A DNA stretch of 64,000 nucleotides from Stenotrophomonas acidaminiphila (GTDB lineage: Bacteria; Pseudomonadota; Gammaproteobacteria; Xanthomonadales; Xanthomonadaceae), in assembly GCA_002951995.1 (NCBI GenBank), contig CP019797.1:1844501-1908500 (forward strand), in the 5' to 3' direction. Shown here one piece after another: positions 1 to 9,304 of this stretch. The position numbers were made by a program, and so were the translations under genes. How positions within the stretch are numbered: the first letter of the stretch is position 1; each line of letters starts with the position of its first letter. Under the pieces are notes generated by a model. It saw only the letters and a program-made list of their open reading frames with translations, ran no database searches and had not been told where the DNA came from.

Positions 1-414
1 GACCAGGGCGCGCGCATCGGCCTGCTGGCGCGCATCGAGAACATCGAACTGTCGCCGGGCGCCGCGCCGGCGCGGGTGGTGGTCAACTCGCGCACCGGCA
101 CGGTGGTGATCGGCGCGCAGGTCCGGGTCAGCCCGGCGGCGATCGCGCACGGTTCGTTGACGGTGACCGTCAGCGAGGCCACCCAGGTCAGCCAGCCCAA
201 TGCGTTCGGCGGCGGCCAGACCGTGGCCGCGCCGCAGTCCACCATCAGCGCCAGCAACGAAGGCAGCCGCATGTTCCGCTTTGAGGGCGGCACCACGCTG
301 GACGAGATCGTGCGCGCGGTGAACGAGGTCGGTGCCGCGCCCGGCGACCTGATCGCGATCCTGGAAGCCCTCAAGCAGGCCGGTGCGCTCAGCGCCGAGC
401 TGGAGGTGATCTGA
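1..414 (+). CDS. flgI: Flagellar P-ring protein FlgI, C-terminal part (5' end outside window)
   Basis: The reading frame is open from base 1 and ends at TGA 412-414, giving the last 137 residues of a protein whose start lies upstream. It reads as the end of FlgI, the periplasmic P-ring subunit that sits in the peptidoglycan around the flagellar rod. Recognisable parts are the [13 protein letters not shown] stretch, the serine/glutamine-rich [11 protein letters not shown] segment and the conserved end [16 protein letters not shown]. flgJ follows two bases after the stop, the usual flgI-flgJ order. The N-terminal signal peptide cannot be seen here. Confidence 0.95.
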   Translation, partial: DQGARIGLLARIENIELSPGAAPARVVVNSRTGTVVIGAQVRVSPAAIAHGSLTVTVSEATQVSQPNAFGGGQTVAAPQSTISASNEGSRMFRFEGGTTLDEIVRAVNEVGAAPGDLIAILEALKQAGALSAELEVI

Positions 415-416
415 GC

Positions 417-1615
417 ATGCGCATCGCCGCCCCGTCACTGGAACTCAATCCGGTCGCCGGCAACGACCCGGCGAAGATCGACAAGGTCGCGCGCCAGCTC
501 GAAGGCCAGTTCGCGCAGATGCTGATCAAGAGCATGCGCGCGGCCAGCTTCGGCGATTCGCTGTTCCCCGGCGAAAACCAGATGTTCCGCGAGATGTACG
601 ACCAGCGCATTGCCGAGGCCATGACCCAGGGCCGCGGCCTGGGCCTGTCGGCGATGATCGCGCGCCAGCTCGGCGGCGCCGGCCAGGCGAGCCCACCGCT
701 GGACACCGCGCTGGTCCCGGCGGCGAAGGCCGCGCAGGCCTACCGTGAAGCCCTGCCTGGCGCGGCGGCCGGGGGGCGCGGCCGGCCGCCGCGGTGGAAA
801 GCCCGCTGCCGGGCATGCCCGGCGGCTACGAGGCCTTGAGCGGCAATGTGCCGGCCATGCCGGAAGAACAGATGCTGGACCTGATCGCCGGCCGCGACAG
901 CGGCAGCCTGCACGCGGCCATCGGCGGCCGCGGCGCGGCGCCGGATGCGGCGCCGGCAGCCACCGACTGGGCCCTGGCCAACGACCGCTGGAGTGGCGTC
1001 GGCCCGGCCGCCCCGCGTACCGATGGCGTGGACATGGCCACCGCCAACGCCGCCGCCGACCAGCTCGGCAAGCACACCCCGGAAGGCTTCGTCGCCAGCA
1101 TCTGGCCGCATGCCGAGAAGGCCGCGCGCGAACTCGGCGTCAATCCGCGTGCGCTGGTCGCGCAGGCCGCGCTGGAGACCGGCTGGGGCCGCCGCCACAT
1201 CAAGCGCGACAACGGCGGCAGCAGCCACAACCTGTTCGGCATCAAGGCCAGCGGCTGGAAGGGCGAAAGCGCCAGCGCCGCCACCCATGAGTACGTCGAC
1301 GGCCAGCGCCAGAGCCAGACCGCGCGCTTCCGCGCCTACGGCTCGCCGGCCGAGAGCTTCGGCGACTACGTACGCATGCTCAAGAACAGCCCGCGCTACC
1401 AAGCCGCGCTCAAGGCCGGCAGCGACGTGCGCGGTTTTGCACAGGGCTTGCAACGTGCCGGGTATGCCACCGATCCGGGCTACGCCGCCAAGATCGCCGC
1501 CATCGCCGCCGGCCCGACCATCGACCGCGCGGTGGCCGCCATAGGCCAGGCCGGCGCCCGCCTCGGCCAGTCCTTCGCCCACGCCGCCGGCCTGTCCGGC
1601 CTCACCCGCCGTTGA
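417..1615 (+). CDS. flgJ: Peptidoglycan hydrolase / rod-capping protein FlgJ (frameshifted near 771-776)
   Basis: Two-domain FlgJ, about 399 residues once one base is restored. The N-terminal part (ATG 417, roughly residues 15-90, with FPGENQMFREMYDQRIAEAM) is the rod-binding domain that assists rod assembly. The C-terminal part (about residues 220-375) is a glucosaminidase domain that opens the peptidoglycan; its likely catalytic Glu lies in LETGWG around residue 254. The first frame runs into a stop at 839 while the second half continues in the next frame. The switch fits a missing G in the six-G run at 771-776. A GTG at 794 could start the second half alone, but no ribosome site is visible there. 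flgK begins 12 bases downstream. I treat this as one gene with an assembly error. Confidence 0.9.
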
Positions 1616-1626
1616 GATAGAACCCG

Positions 1627-3510
1627 ATGTCCAGTGTCCTCTCCACCGGTAGCAGCGCCCTCATCGCCTTCCAGCGGGCGCTGGCCACCGTCAGCCACAA
1701 CGTGGCCAACATCAAGACCGACGGCTACAGCCGGCAGAAGGTCGACTTCGCCACGCGCAATCCCACCGACGTGGGCTATGGCGATGTCGGCAACGGCACC
1801 CGCATCACCGACATCCGCCGCGTGGCCGACCAGCTGGCGATCTCGCGCCTGCTCGACAGCAGCGGCGAACTGGCCCGGCTGAAGCAGCTTTCCGGGCTGG
1901 CCGACCGGGTGGATGCGCTGTTCTCGGACAGCGCGACCAACCTCAACGGCATCTGGTCCAACTTCTTCGACTCGGTCAGCGGGCTGTCGGCCAACGCCGC
2001 CGGCACCGCCGACCGCCGCAGCATGCTCGACAACGCCAACGACCTGGTCAACCGCTTCAAGCAGTTGAACGGCAACCTGGACACCCTTGGCAACGAGGTC
2101 AACAACGGCCTGATCGCCGGCACCGGCGAGATCAACCGCCTGGCCCGGGAAATCGCGCAGATCAACAGCGCGATCGGCGCCGACATCACCGGCGTCGCAC
2201 CGGACCTGCTCGATCGCCGCGACCAGCTGATCACCCAGCTGGTGGGCTATACCGGTGGCACCGCCGTGATCCAGGACGGCGGCATCATGAACGTGTACTC
2301 GGCCGGCGGCCATGCGCTGGTGGTCGGCGGCACCGCCTCGCAGGTCACCACCGTGGCCGACCCGTACCAGCCCGAGCGCCTGCAGCTGGCGCTGAAGACC
2401 CAGGGCCAGACCATCGTCCTGGACGGCAAGGCGCTGGGCGGCAGCATCGGCGGCCTGCTGGAGTTCCGCGACACCGTGCTGACCCCGGCACAGGCCGAAC
2501 TCGGGCGCATCGCCGTCGGCCTGGCGCAGGCATTCAACGAAAGCCACCGCGAAGGCATGGACCTGTATGGCGACATGGGCGTGGACTTCTTCAGCCTCGC
2601 CCCGCCCAAGGTCGCCGCGCACAGCGGCAACAGCAGCGCCAGCACCGCCACCGTCAGCGCCAGCTACGGCGACGTCGCCGCGCTCGACGGGCAGAACCTG
2701 GAGCTGCGCTTCAACGGCAGCGCCTGGGTGGCCACGCGCACCGACACCGGCGCGCAGGTGCCGATGACCGGCAGCGGCAGCGCCGCCGATCCGTTCGTGG
2801 TCAACGGCATCGAACTGGTGGTCGGCGGTACCCCGGCGCTCAACGACCGCTTCCTGGTGCAGCCCACCGCGGCCGCCCCCGGCGGGCTGGCGGTGGCGAT
2901 CACCGACCCGTCGCGCATCGCCGCGGCCAACCCGGTGCGGGCCAAGGCCGATCTGGGCAACGTCGGTACCGGCGTGGCCGGCAAGCTCGACATCACCGAC
3001 GCCGCCAACGGCGCCCTGCTCGACCCGGTCAGCATCGACTTCATCGATGCCAACAACTACACCATCAATGGCGGCCCGCCGCTGCCGTACACGCCCGGCC
3101 AGACCATCGCCGCCAACGGCTGGAGCCTGGTACTCGACGGCAAGCCTGCCGCGGGCGACACCTTCACCGTCTCGCGCACCCCGGCCGGCTCCAGCGACAA
3201 CGGCAACGCCGCGCGCATGGCCGCGGTCGAGGACGCCAAGGCCTTCAACGGCGGCACCGTCACCCTCAACGGCGCGCTGGGCGGGCTGACCACGCAGATC
3301 GGGGCGGCCGCGCGCGCGGCCGACTACTCGCTGCAGGCGCAGCAGGTGATCAACGAGAACGCGCAGGCCACCCGCGATTCGATCTCCGGGGTGAACCTGG
3401 ACGAGGAAGCGGCGGACATGCTCCGCCTGCAGCAGGCCTACCAGGCCGCCTCGCAGCTGATCTCCACGGCCGACACCATGTTCCAGTCGATCCTGCGGGC
3501 GGTGGGCTGA
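1627..3510 (+). CDS. flgK: Flagellar hook-associated protein 1 FlgK
   Basis: 627 residues, a normal size for FlgK, the first hook-filament junction protein exported by the flagellar type III system. The N-terminal D0 helix carries the family pattern LATVSHNVANIKTDGYSRQ. The C-terminal helix ends with EEAADMLRLQQAYQAASQLI and TADTMFQSIL, which pairs with the N-terminal helix in the polymer. The middle is a variable surface region. There is no signal peptide, as expected. It starts 12 bases after flgJ and its stop overlaps the flgL start by one base (TGATG), so the two are probably translated together. No sigma-28 site is visible in the short gap upstream. Confidence 0.97.
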   Translation: MSSVLSTGSSALIAFQRALATVSHNVANIKTDGYSRQKVDFATRNPTDVGYGDVGNGTRITDIRRVADQLAISRLLDSSGELARLKQLSGLADRVDALFSDSATNLNGIWSNFFDSVSGLSANAAGTADRRSMLDNANDLVNRFKQLNGNLDTLGNEVNNGLIAGTGEINRLAREIAQINSAIGADITGVAPDLLDRRDQLITQLVGYTGGTAVIQDGGIMNVYSAGGHALVVGGTASQVTTVADPYQPERLQLALKTQGQTIVLDGKALGGSIGGLLEFRDTVLTPAQAELGRIAVGLAQAFNESHREGMDLYGDMGVDFFSLAPPKVAAHSGNSSASTATVSASYGDVAALDGQNLELRFNGSAWVATRTDTGAQVPMTGSGSAADPFVVNGIELVVGGTPALNDRFLVQPTAAAPGGLAVAITDPSRIAAANPVRAKADLGNVGTGVAGKLDITDAANGALLDPVSIDFIDANNYTINGGPPLPYTPGQTIAANGWSLVLDGKPAAGDTFTVSRTPAGSSDNGNAARMAAVEDAKAFNGGTVTLNGALGGLTTQIGAAARAADYSLQAQQVINENAQATRDSISGVNLDEEAADMLRLQQAYQAASQLISTADTMFQSILRAVG

Positions 3511-4712
3511 TGAACAACCGCATCTCCAGCAGCATGATGTACGACCAGTCGGTGTACCTGATGCTCGCCAAGCAGAGCAAGCTCAACCACCTCGAGCGCC
3601 AGCTGGCCACCGGGCAGAAGCTGGTCTCGGCCAAGGACGATCCGGTCGCCTCCGGCACCGCCGTGGGCATGGACCGGATCCTGGCCGAACTGGACCAGCT
3701 GGGCGCCAACGCGGCGAACGTGCAGAACCGGCTGGGCCTGCAGGAAAACGCGCTGGCGCAGGCCGGTGAACTGCTGCAGCGCGTGTCCGACCTCACCATC
3801 CAGGCCAACAACGCGGCGCTGTCGGCCGAGGACCGCAAGAGCGTTTCGGCCGAGCTGCGCTCGATCCGCGAATCGCTGCTGTCGCTGGCCAACAGCACCG
3901 ATGGCAACGGCCGCTTCCTGTTCGGCGGCACCGCCGACGGCGTGCCGCCGTTCGCGGCCAACAACGGCACGATCCTCTACAACGGCGACCAGACCCAGCG
4001 CCAGGTCGAGGTCGCGCCCGGCAGCTTCGTGCAGGACGCCCTGCCCGGCAGCGAGATCTTCATGCGCATCCGCACCGGCGACGGCACCGTCGACGGCAGT
4101 GCCGCGGCCGGCAACACCGGCCAGGCGGTGCTGACCGGCGCCAGCCGCGACGGCAGCGCGGCGTGGACCGGCGACAGCTACACGGTGCGCTTCACCGGCC
4201 CCGGCGCATACGACATCCTCGACAGTGGCGGTGCCACGGTCGGCAGCGGCACCTATGCCGAGGGCGACGACCTCGTCTTCCAGGGCCTGCGCGTGCGCAT
4301 GAGCGGGGTGCCGGCGGCCGGCGACGAGTTCACGGTCGGCCAGGCCGGCAACCGCGATGTGTTCTCCACCATCGACCGCCTGTCCCAGGCGCTGCAGATG
4401 GACACCTCCACCCTCGCCGGCCGCACCGCGCAGCAGAACCTGCTGCAGTCCAGCCTGCGCGACGTGGCCCGCGCCGCGGAGAAGATGATCGATTCGCGCG
4501 CATCCGGCGGCGCGCAGCTCAGCGCCATCGACAACGCCGCCTCGCTGCGCGAGGCCAACGCCATCACCCTGAAGGATTCGCTTTCGCAGCTGCGTGACCT
4601 CGATTACGCCGAGGCCATCGGCCAGTACAAGCTCGAAGGCGCCGCCCTGCAGGCCGCACAGACCGTGTTCACGCAAATGCAGTCCATGTCGCTGTTCAAC
4701 ATGATCCGCTGA
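3510..4712 (+). CDS. flgL: Flagellar hook-associated protein 3 FlgL
   Basis: 400 residues. FlgL is the second hook-filament junction protein and resembles flagellin at both ends. The N-terminus has [18 protein letters not shown] followed by the typical [20 protein letters not shown]. The C-terminus has [19 protein letters not shown] and ends with the helix [12 protein letters not shown], both family signatures. The start is fixed by the one-base overlap with the flgK stop. Downstream, 62 bases separate it from the first flagellin gene; that gap holds a Shine-Dalgarno sequence but no recognisable promoter, so the first flagellin may be partly co-transcribed with flgKL. Confidence 0.97.
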   Translation: MNNRISSSMMYDQSVYLMLAKQSKLNHLERQLATGQKLVSAKDDPVASGTAVGMDRILAELDQLGANAANVQNRLGLQENALAQAGELLQRVSDLTIQANNAALSAEDRKSVSAELRSIRESLLSLANSTDGNGRFLFGGTADGVPPFAANNGTILYNGDQTQRQVEVAPGSFVQDALPGSEIFMRIRTGDGTVDGSAAAGNTGQAVLTGASRDGSAAWTGDSYTVRFTGPGAYDILDSGGATVGSGTYAEGDDLVFQGLRVRMSGVPAAGDEFTVGQAGNRDVFSTIDRLSQALQMDTSTLAGRTAQQNLLQSSLRDVARAAEKMIDSRASGGAQLSAIDNAASLREANAITLKDSLSQLRDLDYAEAIGQYKLEGAALQAAQTVFTQMQSMSLFNMIR

Positions 4713-4774
4713 TCCAGACAAACGCAAACCGCCTTCCCATATCACGCAAGACCCGAGCACAACGGAGAAGTCCC

Positions 4775-5246
4775 ATGGCACAAGTCATCAACACCAACAT
4801 CATGTCGCTGAACGCCCAGCGCAACCTGAACACCAGCGGCAGCAGCCTGGCGACCAGCATCCAGCGCCTGTCCTCGGGCCTGCGCATCAACAGCGCCAAG
4901 GACGACGCCGCCGGCCTGGCGATTTCCGAGCGCTTCACCACCCAGATCCGCGGCCTGGACGTGGCCACCCGCAACGCCAACGACGGCATCTCGCTGGCGC
5001 AGACCGCCGAAGGCGCGATGGTCGAGATCAGCAGCAACCTGCAGCGCATCCGCGAACTGGCGGTGCAGTCGGCCAACGCCACCAACTCCGGCAGCGACCG
5101 TGACGCGCTCAACGCCGAAGTGCAGCAGCTGCTGAGCGAGATCGACCGCGTCGCCAACCAGACCAGCTTCAACGGCACCAAGCTGCTGGACGGCAGCTTC
5201 ACCGGCGCGCTGTTCCAGGTCGGCGCCGACGCCGGCCAGACCATCG
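4775..5246 (+). repeat. Direct repeat: 5' flagellin segment, copy 1 (copy 2 at 6347-6818)
   Basis: The first ~470 bases of the two flagellin genes align without gaps at a constant offset of 1572 bases and differ at only a small fraction of positions. The 3' ends (from about 5875 and 7455) are also nearly identical, while the centres differ. This is the pattern expected of a tandem duplication kept similar by gene conversion, and it allows recombination to delete one copy. Confidence 0.85.
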
Positions 5247-6013
5247 CGGTCAACAGCATCGTCGATGCCAACATCGACCAGCTGGGCCGCGCCGGCTTCG
5301 CCGACACCGTCAGCGGCGCCGGCGTCGGCGGCACCGCGGCGACCGCCTCGGGCGCGATCAAGGGCATCGCCGTGTCGATCCGCGCCGCCGGCGCGCCGGC
5401 CGGCGCCGCCGGCCTCACCACCATCACCCTGGACGACGTCAAGATCGAAGTGGGCGACGACGCGGCGGCCGTGCAGAAGAAGATCGCCCAGGCGTTCAAC
5501 AACAAGCTGGACCAGACCGGCCTGTACGCCGAGGTCAGCGGCGGCAACATCAAGCTGACCTCGCTCAAGGCCGGCCAGGACTTCGAGGGCGTGAGCAACG
5601 GCACCCTCAGCGGCGGCACCGGCATCACCCTGTCGCTGGCCGCCGACCTGCCGGCGTCGCTGGCCGCGGCCGGCACCGCGGCGGCCGGCGGCGGCATCAA
5701 CCACCTGGAGAACCTGGACATCTCCAACTTCGCCGGCGCCCAGCGCGCCCTGGAGATCGTGGACAAGTCGCTGACCGCGGTGAGCGGTTCGCGTGCGGAG
5801 ATGGGCGCGATCCAGAACCGCTTCACTTCGACCATCGCCAACCTGTCGACCACCTCGGAAAACCTGTCGGCCTCGCGCAGCCGCATCCGCGACGCCGACT
5901 ACGCCAAGGAAACGGCGGAAATGACCCGCACGCAGATCCTGCAGCAGGCCGGTACCGCGATGCTGGCGCAGGCCAACCAGGTCCCGCAGAACGTGCTCAA
6001 CCTGCTCAAGTAA
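4775..6013 (+). CDS. fliC: Flagellin 1
   Basis: 412-residue flagellin, the filament subunit secreted through the flagellar export channel. The conserved N-terminal D0/D1 region (about residues 1-160) starts [19 protein letters not shown] and contains [18 protein letters not shown]. The C-terminal D1/D0 region (about 310-412) contains the [17 protein letters not shown] pattern and ends QNVLNLLK. The central domain is small and alanine/glycine-rich. It is nearly identical at both ends to the flagellin gene 334 bases downstream but diverges in the centre. A ribosome site (GGAG) lies just before the ATG. No sigma-28 promoter is visible in the 62-base gap upstream, unlike the second copy. A strong hairpin follows at 6039-6063. 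Confidence 0.96.
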   Translation: MAQVINTNIMSLNAQRNLNTSGSSLATSIQRLSSGLRINSAKDDAAGLAISERFTTQIRGLDVATRNANDGISLAQTAEGAMVEISSNLQRIRELAVQSANATNSGSDRDALNAEVQQLLSEIDRVANQTSFNGTKLLDGSFTGALFQVGADAGQTIAVNSIVDANIDQLGRAGFADTVSGAGVGGTAATASGAIKGIAVSIRAAGAPAGAAGLTTITLDDVKIEVGDDAAAVQKKIAQAFNNKLDQTGLYAEVSGGNIKLTSLKAGQDFEGVSNGTLSGGTGITLSLAADLPASLAAAGTAAAGGGINHLENLDISNFAGAQRALEIVDKSLTAVSGSRAEMGAIQNRFTSTIANLSTTSENLSASRSRIRDADYAKETAEMTRTQILQQAGTAMLAQANQVPQNVLNLLK

Positions 6014-6038
6014 GCCGGCACCGAAAGCGGCAGGAACC

Positions 6039-6063
6039 AGAGCCCCGGCCTGCCCGGGGCTCT
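6039..6063 (+). terminator. Hairpin terminator after flagellin 1
   Basis: Perfect 10-bp stem (AGAGCCCCGG at 6039-6048 pairs with 6054-6063) with a five-base loop, 25 bases after the fliC stop. The T-tract after it is weak (GTCGTTG), so termination may be partial. Confidence 0.65.
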
Positions 6064-6114
6064 GTCGTTGCGGGGGCGCGCCCCTGGCGGGGCGGCCGGC
6101 CGCGGCGGCGATGT

Positions 6115-6155
6115 AAAAAACAACGGCGCTGGAACCCTGCGGTTCCAGCGCCGTT
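6115..6155. terminator. 15-bp perfect hairpin with A6 tract, terminator-like mainly on the minus strand
   Basis: A perfect 15-bp stem (6122-6136 with 6141-6155, loop CTGC) is preceded by six A (6115-6120). Read on the minus strand it is a hairpin followed by six T, a textbook intrinsic terminator. On the plus strand it is followed only by TCC after the stem, so it may also insulate fliC2 from upstream reading but less cleanly. Confidence 0.6.
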
Positions 6156-6219
6156 TCCATATGACGCCATGCATCCGGACGCATCGGCGGATCGTGCGAT
6201 CCGTTTTTCCAGGCGGCCC

Positions 6220-6246
6220 TAAAGCTGCCCGGGATGCTGCCGTTAT
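6220..6246 (+). promoter_or_regulatory. Sigma-28 (FliA) promoter of flagellin 2
   Basis: TAAAGCTG (6220-6227), 11-base spacer, GCCGTTAT (6239-6246). This matches the sigma-28 consensus TAAAGTTT-N11-GCCGATAA closely and at the exact spacing. It gives an expected leader of roughly 90-100 bases to the ATG at 6347. Confidence 0.85.
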
Positions 6247-6346
6247 TGGTATCAGCAGCGGTACTGCGGCGCCCTACGCCACTCCACTGCACTCAGTACC
6301 GGTCAGGTTGAGCTGCCGGATCAAACGCCAAAAAGGAATCCGAATC

Positions 6347-7594
6347 ATGGCACAAGTCATCAACACCAACATCATGTCGCTGAACGCCCAGCGCAACCTG
6401 AACACCAGCGCCACCAGCCTGGCGACCAGCATCCAGCGCCTGTCCTCGGGCATGCGCATCAACAGCGCCAAGGACGACGCCGCCGGCCTGGCGATCTCCG
6501 AGCGCTTCACCACCCAGATCCGCGGCCTGGACGTGGCCACTCGCAACGCCAACGACGGCATCTCGCTGGCGCAGACCGCCGAAGGCGCGATGGTCGAAAT
6601 CGGCAACAACCTGCAGCGTATCCGCGAACTGGCGGTGCAGTCGGCCAACGCCACCAACTCCGGCACCGACCGCGACGCGCTGAACGCCGAAGTCAACCAG
6701 CTGCTGAAGGAAATCGACCGCGTCGCCAACCAGACCAGCTTCAACGGCACCAAGCTGCTGGACGGCAGCTTCACCGGCGCGCTGTTCCAGGTCGGCGCCG
6801 ACGCCGGCCAGACCATCGGCATCAACAACATCGTTGATTCGCGCACCGCCAACCTGGGCAAGATGAACTTCGCCTCCGACACCACCGCCGTCAACGTGGT
6901 TGCCGCGACCGCTTCGGGCGTCGCCGCCGCCGCCGGCAAGATCTCGGGCGTGAAGATCAGCGTGCAGCAGGTCGGTGCCAGCGCGGCGCAGACGATCAAC
7001 ATCGACGACGTCAAGTTCAACGCCGGCGACAGCGTGAAGACCATCAACCAGAAGGTCGCCACCGCCATCAACGACAAGATGGACCAGACCGGCGTCTACG
7101 CCACCCTGGACAGCGCCGGCGCGGTCAAGCTGCAGGCGGTCAAGGGCAACCAGTACACCACCGGCTTCACCTTCGGCACCATCACCGACGCCGTCACCGG
7201 CCAGGCCACCGGCATCACCGCCGGCGCCACCGCCTTCACCGCACAGACCGCCGCCGCGGTGACCGCCCCGGCCCAGGAAACCGTCGCCGGCAAGATGGAC
7301 ATTTCCTCCTTCGTCGGCGCCCAGCGCGCCCTGGAAGTGGTGGACAAGGCGCTGACCGCGGTCAACAGCTCGCGCGCCGACATGGGTGCGATCCAGAACC
7401 GCTTCAGCTCCACCATCGCCAACCTGGCCACCACCTCGGAAAACCTGTCCGCTTCGCGCAGCCGCATCCGCGACGCCGACTACGCCAAGGAAACGGCGGA
7501 AATGACCCGCACGCAGATCCTGCAGCAGGCCGGTACCGCTATGCTGAGCCAGGCCAACAGCTCGACCCAGAACGTGCTCAGCCTGCTGCGCTGA
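6347..7594 (+). CDS. fliC: Flagellin 2
   Basis: 415-residue flagellin, second of a tandem pair. The start is ATG 6347, chosen because it gives [19 protein letters not shown] exactly as in the first copy and has AAGGA nine bases upstream; a longer frame upstream is not credible. N- and C-terminal D0/D1 regions match flagellin 1 almost residue for residue, while the middle differs in sequence and slightly in length. It ends QNVLSLLR against QNVLNLLK in copy 1. It has its own sigma-28 promoter (6220-6246) and its own terminator (7630-7655), so it is an independent late transcript and probably the main filament protein. Surface Ser/Thr residues of the central region are the likely targets if the glycan block at 14.9-26.7 kb modifies flagellin. 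Confidence 0.96.
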   Translation: MAQVINTNIMSLNAQRNLNTSATSLATSIQRLSSGMRINSAKDDAAGLAISERFTTQIRGLDVATRNANDGISLAQTAEGAMVEIGNNLQRIRELAVQSANATNSGTDRDALNAEVNQLLKEIDRVANQTSFNGTKLLDGSFTGALFQVGADAGQTIGINNIVDSRTANLGKMNFASDTTAVNVVAATASGVAAAAGKISGVKISVQQVGASAAQTINIDDVKFNAGDSVKTINQKVATAINDKMDQTGVYATLDSAGAVKLQAVKGNQYTTGFTFGTITDAVTGQATGITAGATAFTAQTAAAVTAPAQETVAGKMDISSFVGAQRALEVVDKALTAVNSSRADMGAIQNRFSSTIANLATTSENLSASRSRIRDADYAKETAEMTRTQILQQAGTAMLSQANSSTQNVLSLLR

Positions 7595-7629
7595 TCCGTC
7601 GGGGTCAGCCCGACCAGGCCACGACCCGG

Positions 7630-7660
7630 AGCCCCCGCCAGCAATGGCGGGGGCTTCATC
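7630..7660 (+). terminator. Terminator after flagellin 2
   Basis: Perfect 11-bp stem AGCCCCCGCCA (7630-7640) with 7645-7655, loop GCAA, followed by TCATCC. It lies 36 bases after the flagellin stop and before the fliD promoters. Confidence 0.7.
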
Positions 7661-7717
7661 CATTTGCGGCCATGGACAGCGGCCGCCGTCGCCGGCACGG
7701 GCGGCGCAGGGGATCCC

Positions 7718-7732
7718 GGCACGGGACTTGCA
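7718..7732 (+). promoter_or_regulatory. Sigma-54 promoter of fliD
   Basis: GGCACGGGACTTGCA: GG at 7718-7719 and GC at 7730-7731 with exactly ten bases between, matching the sigma-54 consensus TGGCAC-N5-TTGCW apart from the leading T. Predicted start of transcription is near 7743, 91 bases before the fliD ATG. A sigma-28 site follows at 7763. Confidence 0.8.
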
Positions 7733-7762
7733 CCCCAGGCGTGACCCGCGCGGTCCCGTGGC

Positions 7763-7789
7763 TAAAGAAGCCGGGGAACGTGCCGATAT
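7763..7789 (+). promoter_or_regulatory. Sigma-28 promoter of fliD
   Basis: TAAAGAAG (7763-7770), 11 bases, GCCGATAT (7782-7789): close to consensus and at the exact spacing. It lies downstream of the sigma-54 site, so fliD can be read both in the middle and in the late stage of assembly. Confidence 0.85.
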
Positions 7790-7833
7790 CCGGGATGCCT
7801 GCAAGGGCGTCCATTTGCGCACAAGGAATCCAG

Positions 7834-9195
7834 ATGGCCTCGTCCTCCCTTTCCGTCGTCGGCTCCGGCCTGGACATCCCCACCCTCGTCTCGCAGCTGG
7901 TCGCCAACGAGCGCAAGCCGGCCGCCGACCGCATCAACACCCAGGGATCGACGGTCACCGCCAAACTTTCGGCGCTGGGCAGCATCAAGAGCTCGCTGAG
8001 CGGCCTGCAGTCATCGCTCGATGCGCTGGTCAAGGGCGCCAGCAACCAGGCCTACAAGACCTCGGTGCCGGAAGGCAGCGGCTTCGGCGCAACCGTGGTG
8101 ACCGACGCCACCACCGGCAAGACCCAGGCGGTGGCCGGCACCTACAACGTGGAAGTGCTGAGCCTGGCGCAGCCGCAGAAGCTCAGCTCCGGCGCGTTCG
8201 CCGCCGATGCGGCGGTCGGTGACGGCAGCCTGAAGATCGCCTGGGACGACAAGTCCATCGACGTCGAGATCGAGCCCGGCAGCACCCTGGCCGAGATCGC
8301 CGCGGCGATCAACAAGACCGCCAACGGCAAGGGCGTCAACGCCACCGTCATCACCGCCAGCGACGGCCAGCACCTGGTGCTCAATGCCGTGGACGCCGGC
8401 ACCAAGGGCGCCCTGACCGTCTCGGCCAGCGGCGGCAACGGTGGGCTTTCCGCCCTGACCTGGGACGGCACCGGCGGCGGCCTCACCCAGACCGTGGCCG
8501 CCAGCAACGCGCGGGTGCGGGTGGACGGTTTCGAGCGCGAATCCAGCAGCAACAGCATCAGCGACCTCATCCCGGGCATCACCCTCACCCTGAACAAGGC
8601 CGAGGAAGGCACCACCAAGACCCTGACGGTCAGCCAGGACAACGCGCCGCTGAAGATCAACCTGCAGGCCTTCGTCAGCGCCTACAACGCCTCGGTCAAC
8701 CTGCTCAAGAACTCCAGCGCCTACGATGCCACCAACAAGCGCGCCTCCACCCTGACCGGCGACTCGCTGGTGCGCGGCCTGCAGCAGCAGCTGCGCGGCC
8801 AGCTCAGCGCCAACGTGGTGGACATGAAGGCGCTGGGGCTGACCATCAACACCGACGGCACCCTGGCGCTGAACAGCAGCACCTTCGACAAGACCCTGGC
8901 CGAGAACCCGAACGCGGCCGCGCGCCTGCTGGGCAAGGACGGCACCCTGTCCGACGGCCTGTCCAAGCTGCTCAAGAGCAACCTGGACACCGGCACCGGC
9001 ACCCTGACCCTGCGTACCGACGCGCTCAACAAGCAGATCAAGAAGCTGGAAAAGGACCTGGACGACCTCGACGCGCGCATGGAGAAGGTGTCGGCGCGCT
9101 ATACCCGCCAGTTCACCGCCATGGACTCGCTGGTGGCGCAGATGCAGGGCACCAGCAACTACCTGGCGCAGCAGCTTGCCGCACTGCAGAAATAA
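7834..9195 (+). CDS. fliD: Flagellar filament cap / hook-associated protein 2 FliD
   Basis: 453 residues from ATG 7834, which has AAGGAA a few bases upstream; a longer in-frame extension would run through both promoters and is rejected. FliD forms the cap at the filament tip that folds incoming flagellin. The N-terminus (SSLSVVGSGLDIPTLVSQLV) is the family start, and the C-terminal half has the expected coiled-coil around LNKQIKKLEKDLDDLDARME and ends MQGTSNYLAQQLAALQK. Upstream lie a sigma-54 and a sigma-28 promoter in tandem. fliS follows after about 110 bases. Confidence 0.96.
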   Translation: MASSSLSVVGSGLDIPTLVSQLVANERKPAADRINTQGSTVTAKLSALGSIKSSLSGLQSSLDALVKGASNQAYKTSVPEGSGFGATVVTDATTGKTQAVAGTYNVEVLSLAQPQKLSSGAFAADAAVGDGSLKIAWDDKSIDVEIEPGSTLAEIAAAINKTANGKGVNATVITASDGQHLVLNAVDAGTKGALTVSASGGNGGLSALTWDGTGGGLTQTVAASNARVRVDGFERESSSNSISDLIPGITLTLNKAEEGTTKTLTVSQDNAPLKINLQAFVSAYNASVNLLKNSSAYDATNKRASTLTGDSLVRGLQQQLRGQLSANVVDMKALGLTINTDGTLALNSSTFDKTLAENPNAAARLLGKDGTLSDGLSKLLKSNLDTGTGTLTLRTDALNKQIKKLEKDLDDLDARMEKVSARYTRQFTAMDSLVAQMQGTSNYLAQQLAALQK

Positions 9196-9206
9196 CCGTC
9201 CGACAT

Positions 9207-9233
9207 TCAAGTAAACGGCCATGACGGCCGATA
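9207..9233 (+). promoter_or_regulatory. Possible sigma-28 promoter of fliS
   Basis: TCAAG (9207-9211) and GCCGATA (9227-9233) are separated by 15 bases, one more than the usual 14. The -10 box is perfect but the spacing is off by one, so activity is uncertain. It sits about 70 bases before the fliS start. Confidence 0.45.
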
Positions 9234-9304
9234 CACGGATACCACCCCATTATTGCCGACGCTGCCCGGACCGCGCGCCGGACAGGTCCCAGGAGACTCT
9301 CACC

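Larger units (their letters stand above)
6014..6346. other. Intergenic region between the two flagellin genes (333 bases)
   Basis: No gene is supported here. An open frame entering from 6068 is only an upstream extension of the second flagellin and overlaps two strong hairpins and a promoter. The stretch holds a terminator for the first flagellin (6039-6063), a longer perfect inverted repeat (6122-6155) preceded by six A, and a sigma-28 promoter (6220-6246) followed by a leader of about 95 bases and a ribosome site (AAGGA at 6333-6337). Confidence 0.8.

Noticed and set aside
771..776. Programmed -1 frameshifting at the G-run of flgJ
   Set aside because: The same kind of shift occurs at eight other unrelated sites without slippery heptamers or downstream stimulators, so an assembly error explains all of them more simply.
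6068..6346. N-terminal extension of flagellin 2 by 93 residues
   Set aside because: It would run through a terminator-like hairpin and upstream of the sigma-28 start, and the first flagellin begins exactly at the internal ATG.
4742..7822. Minus-strand open frames of over 500 codons opposite both flagellins
   Set aside because: They are shadows of the flagellin frames, similar to each other only because the flagellins are duplicates.
7672..7833. N-terminal extension of fliD by 54 residues
   Set aside because: It would overlap both promoters; the family start and ribosome site are at 7834.
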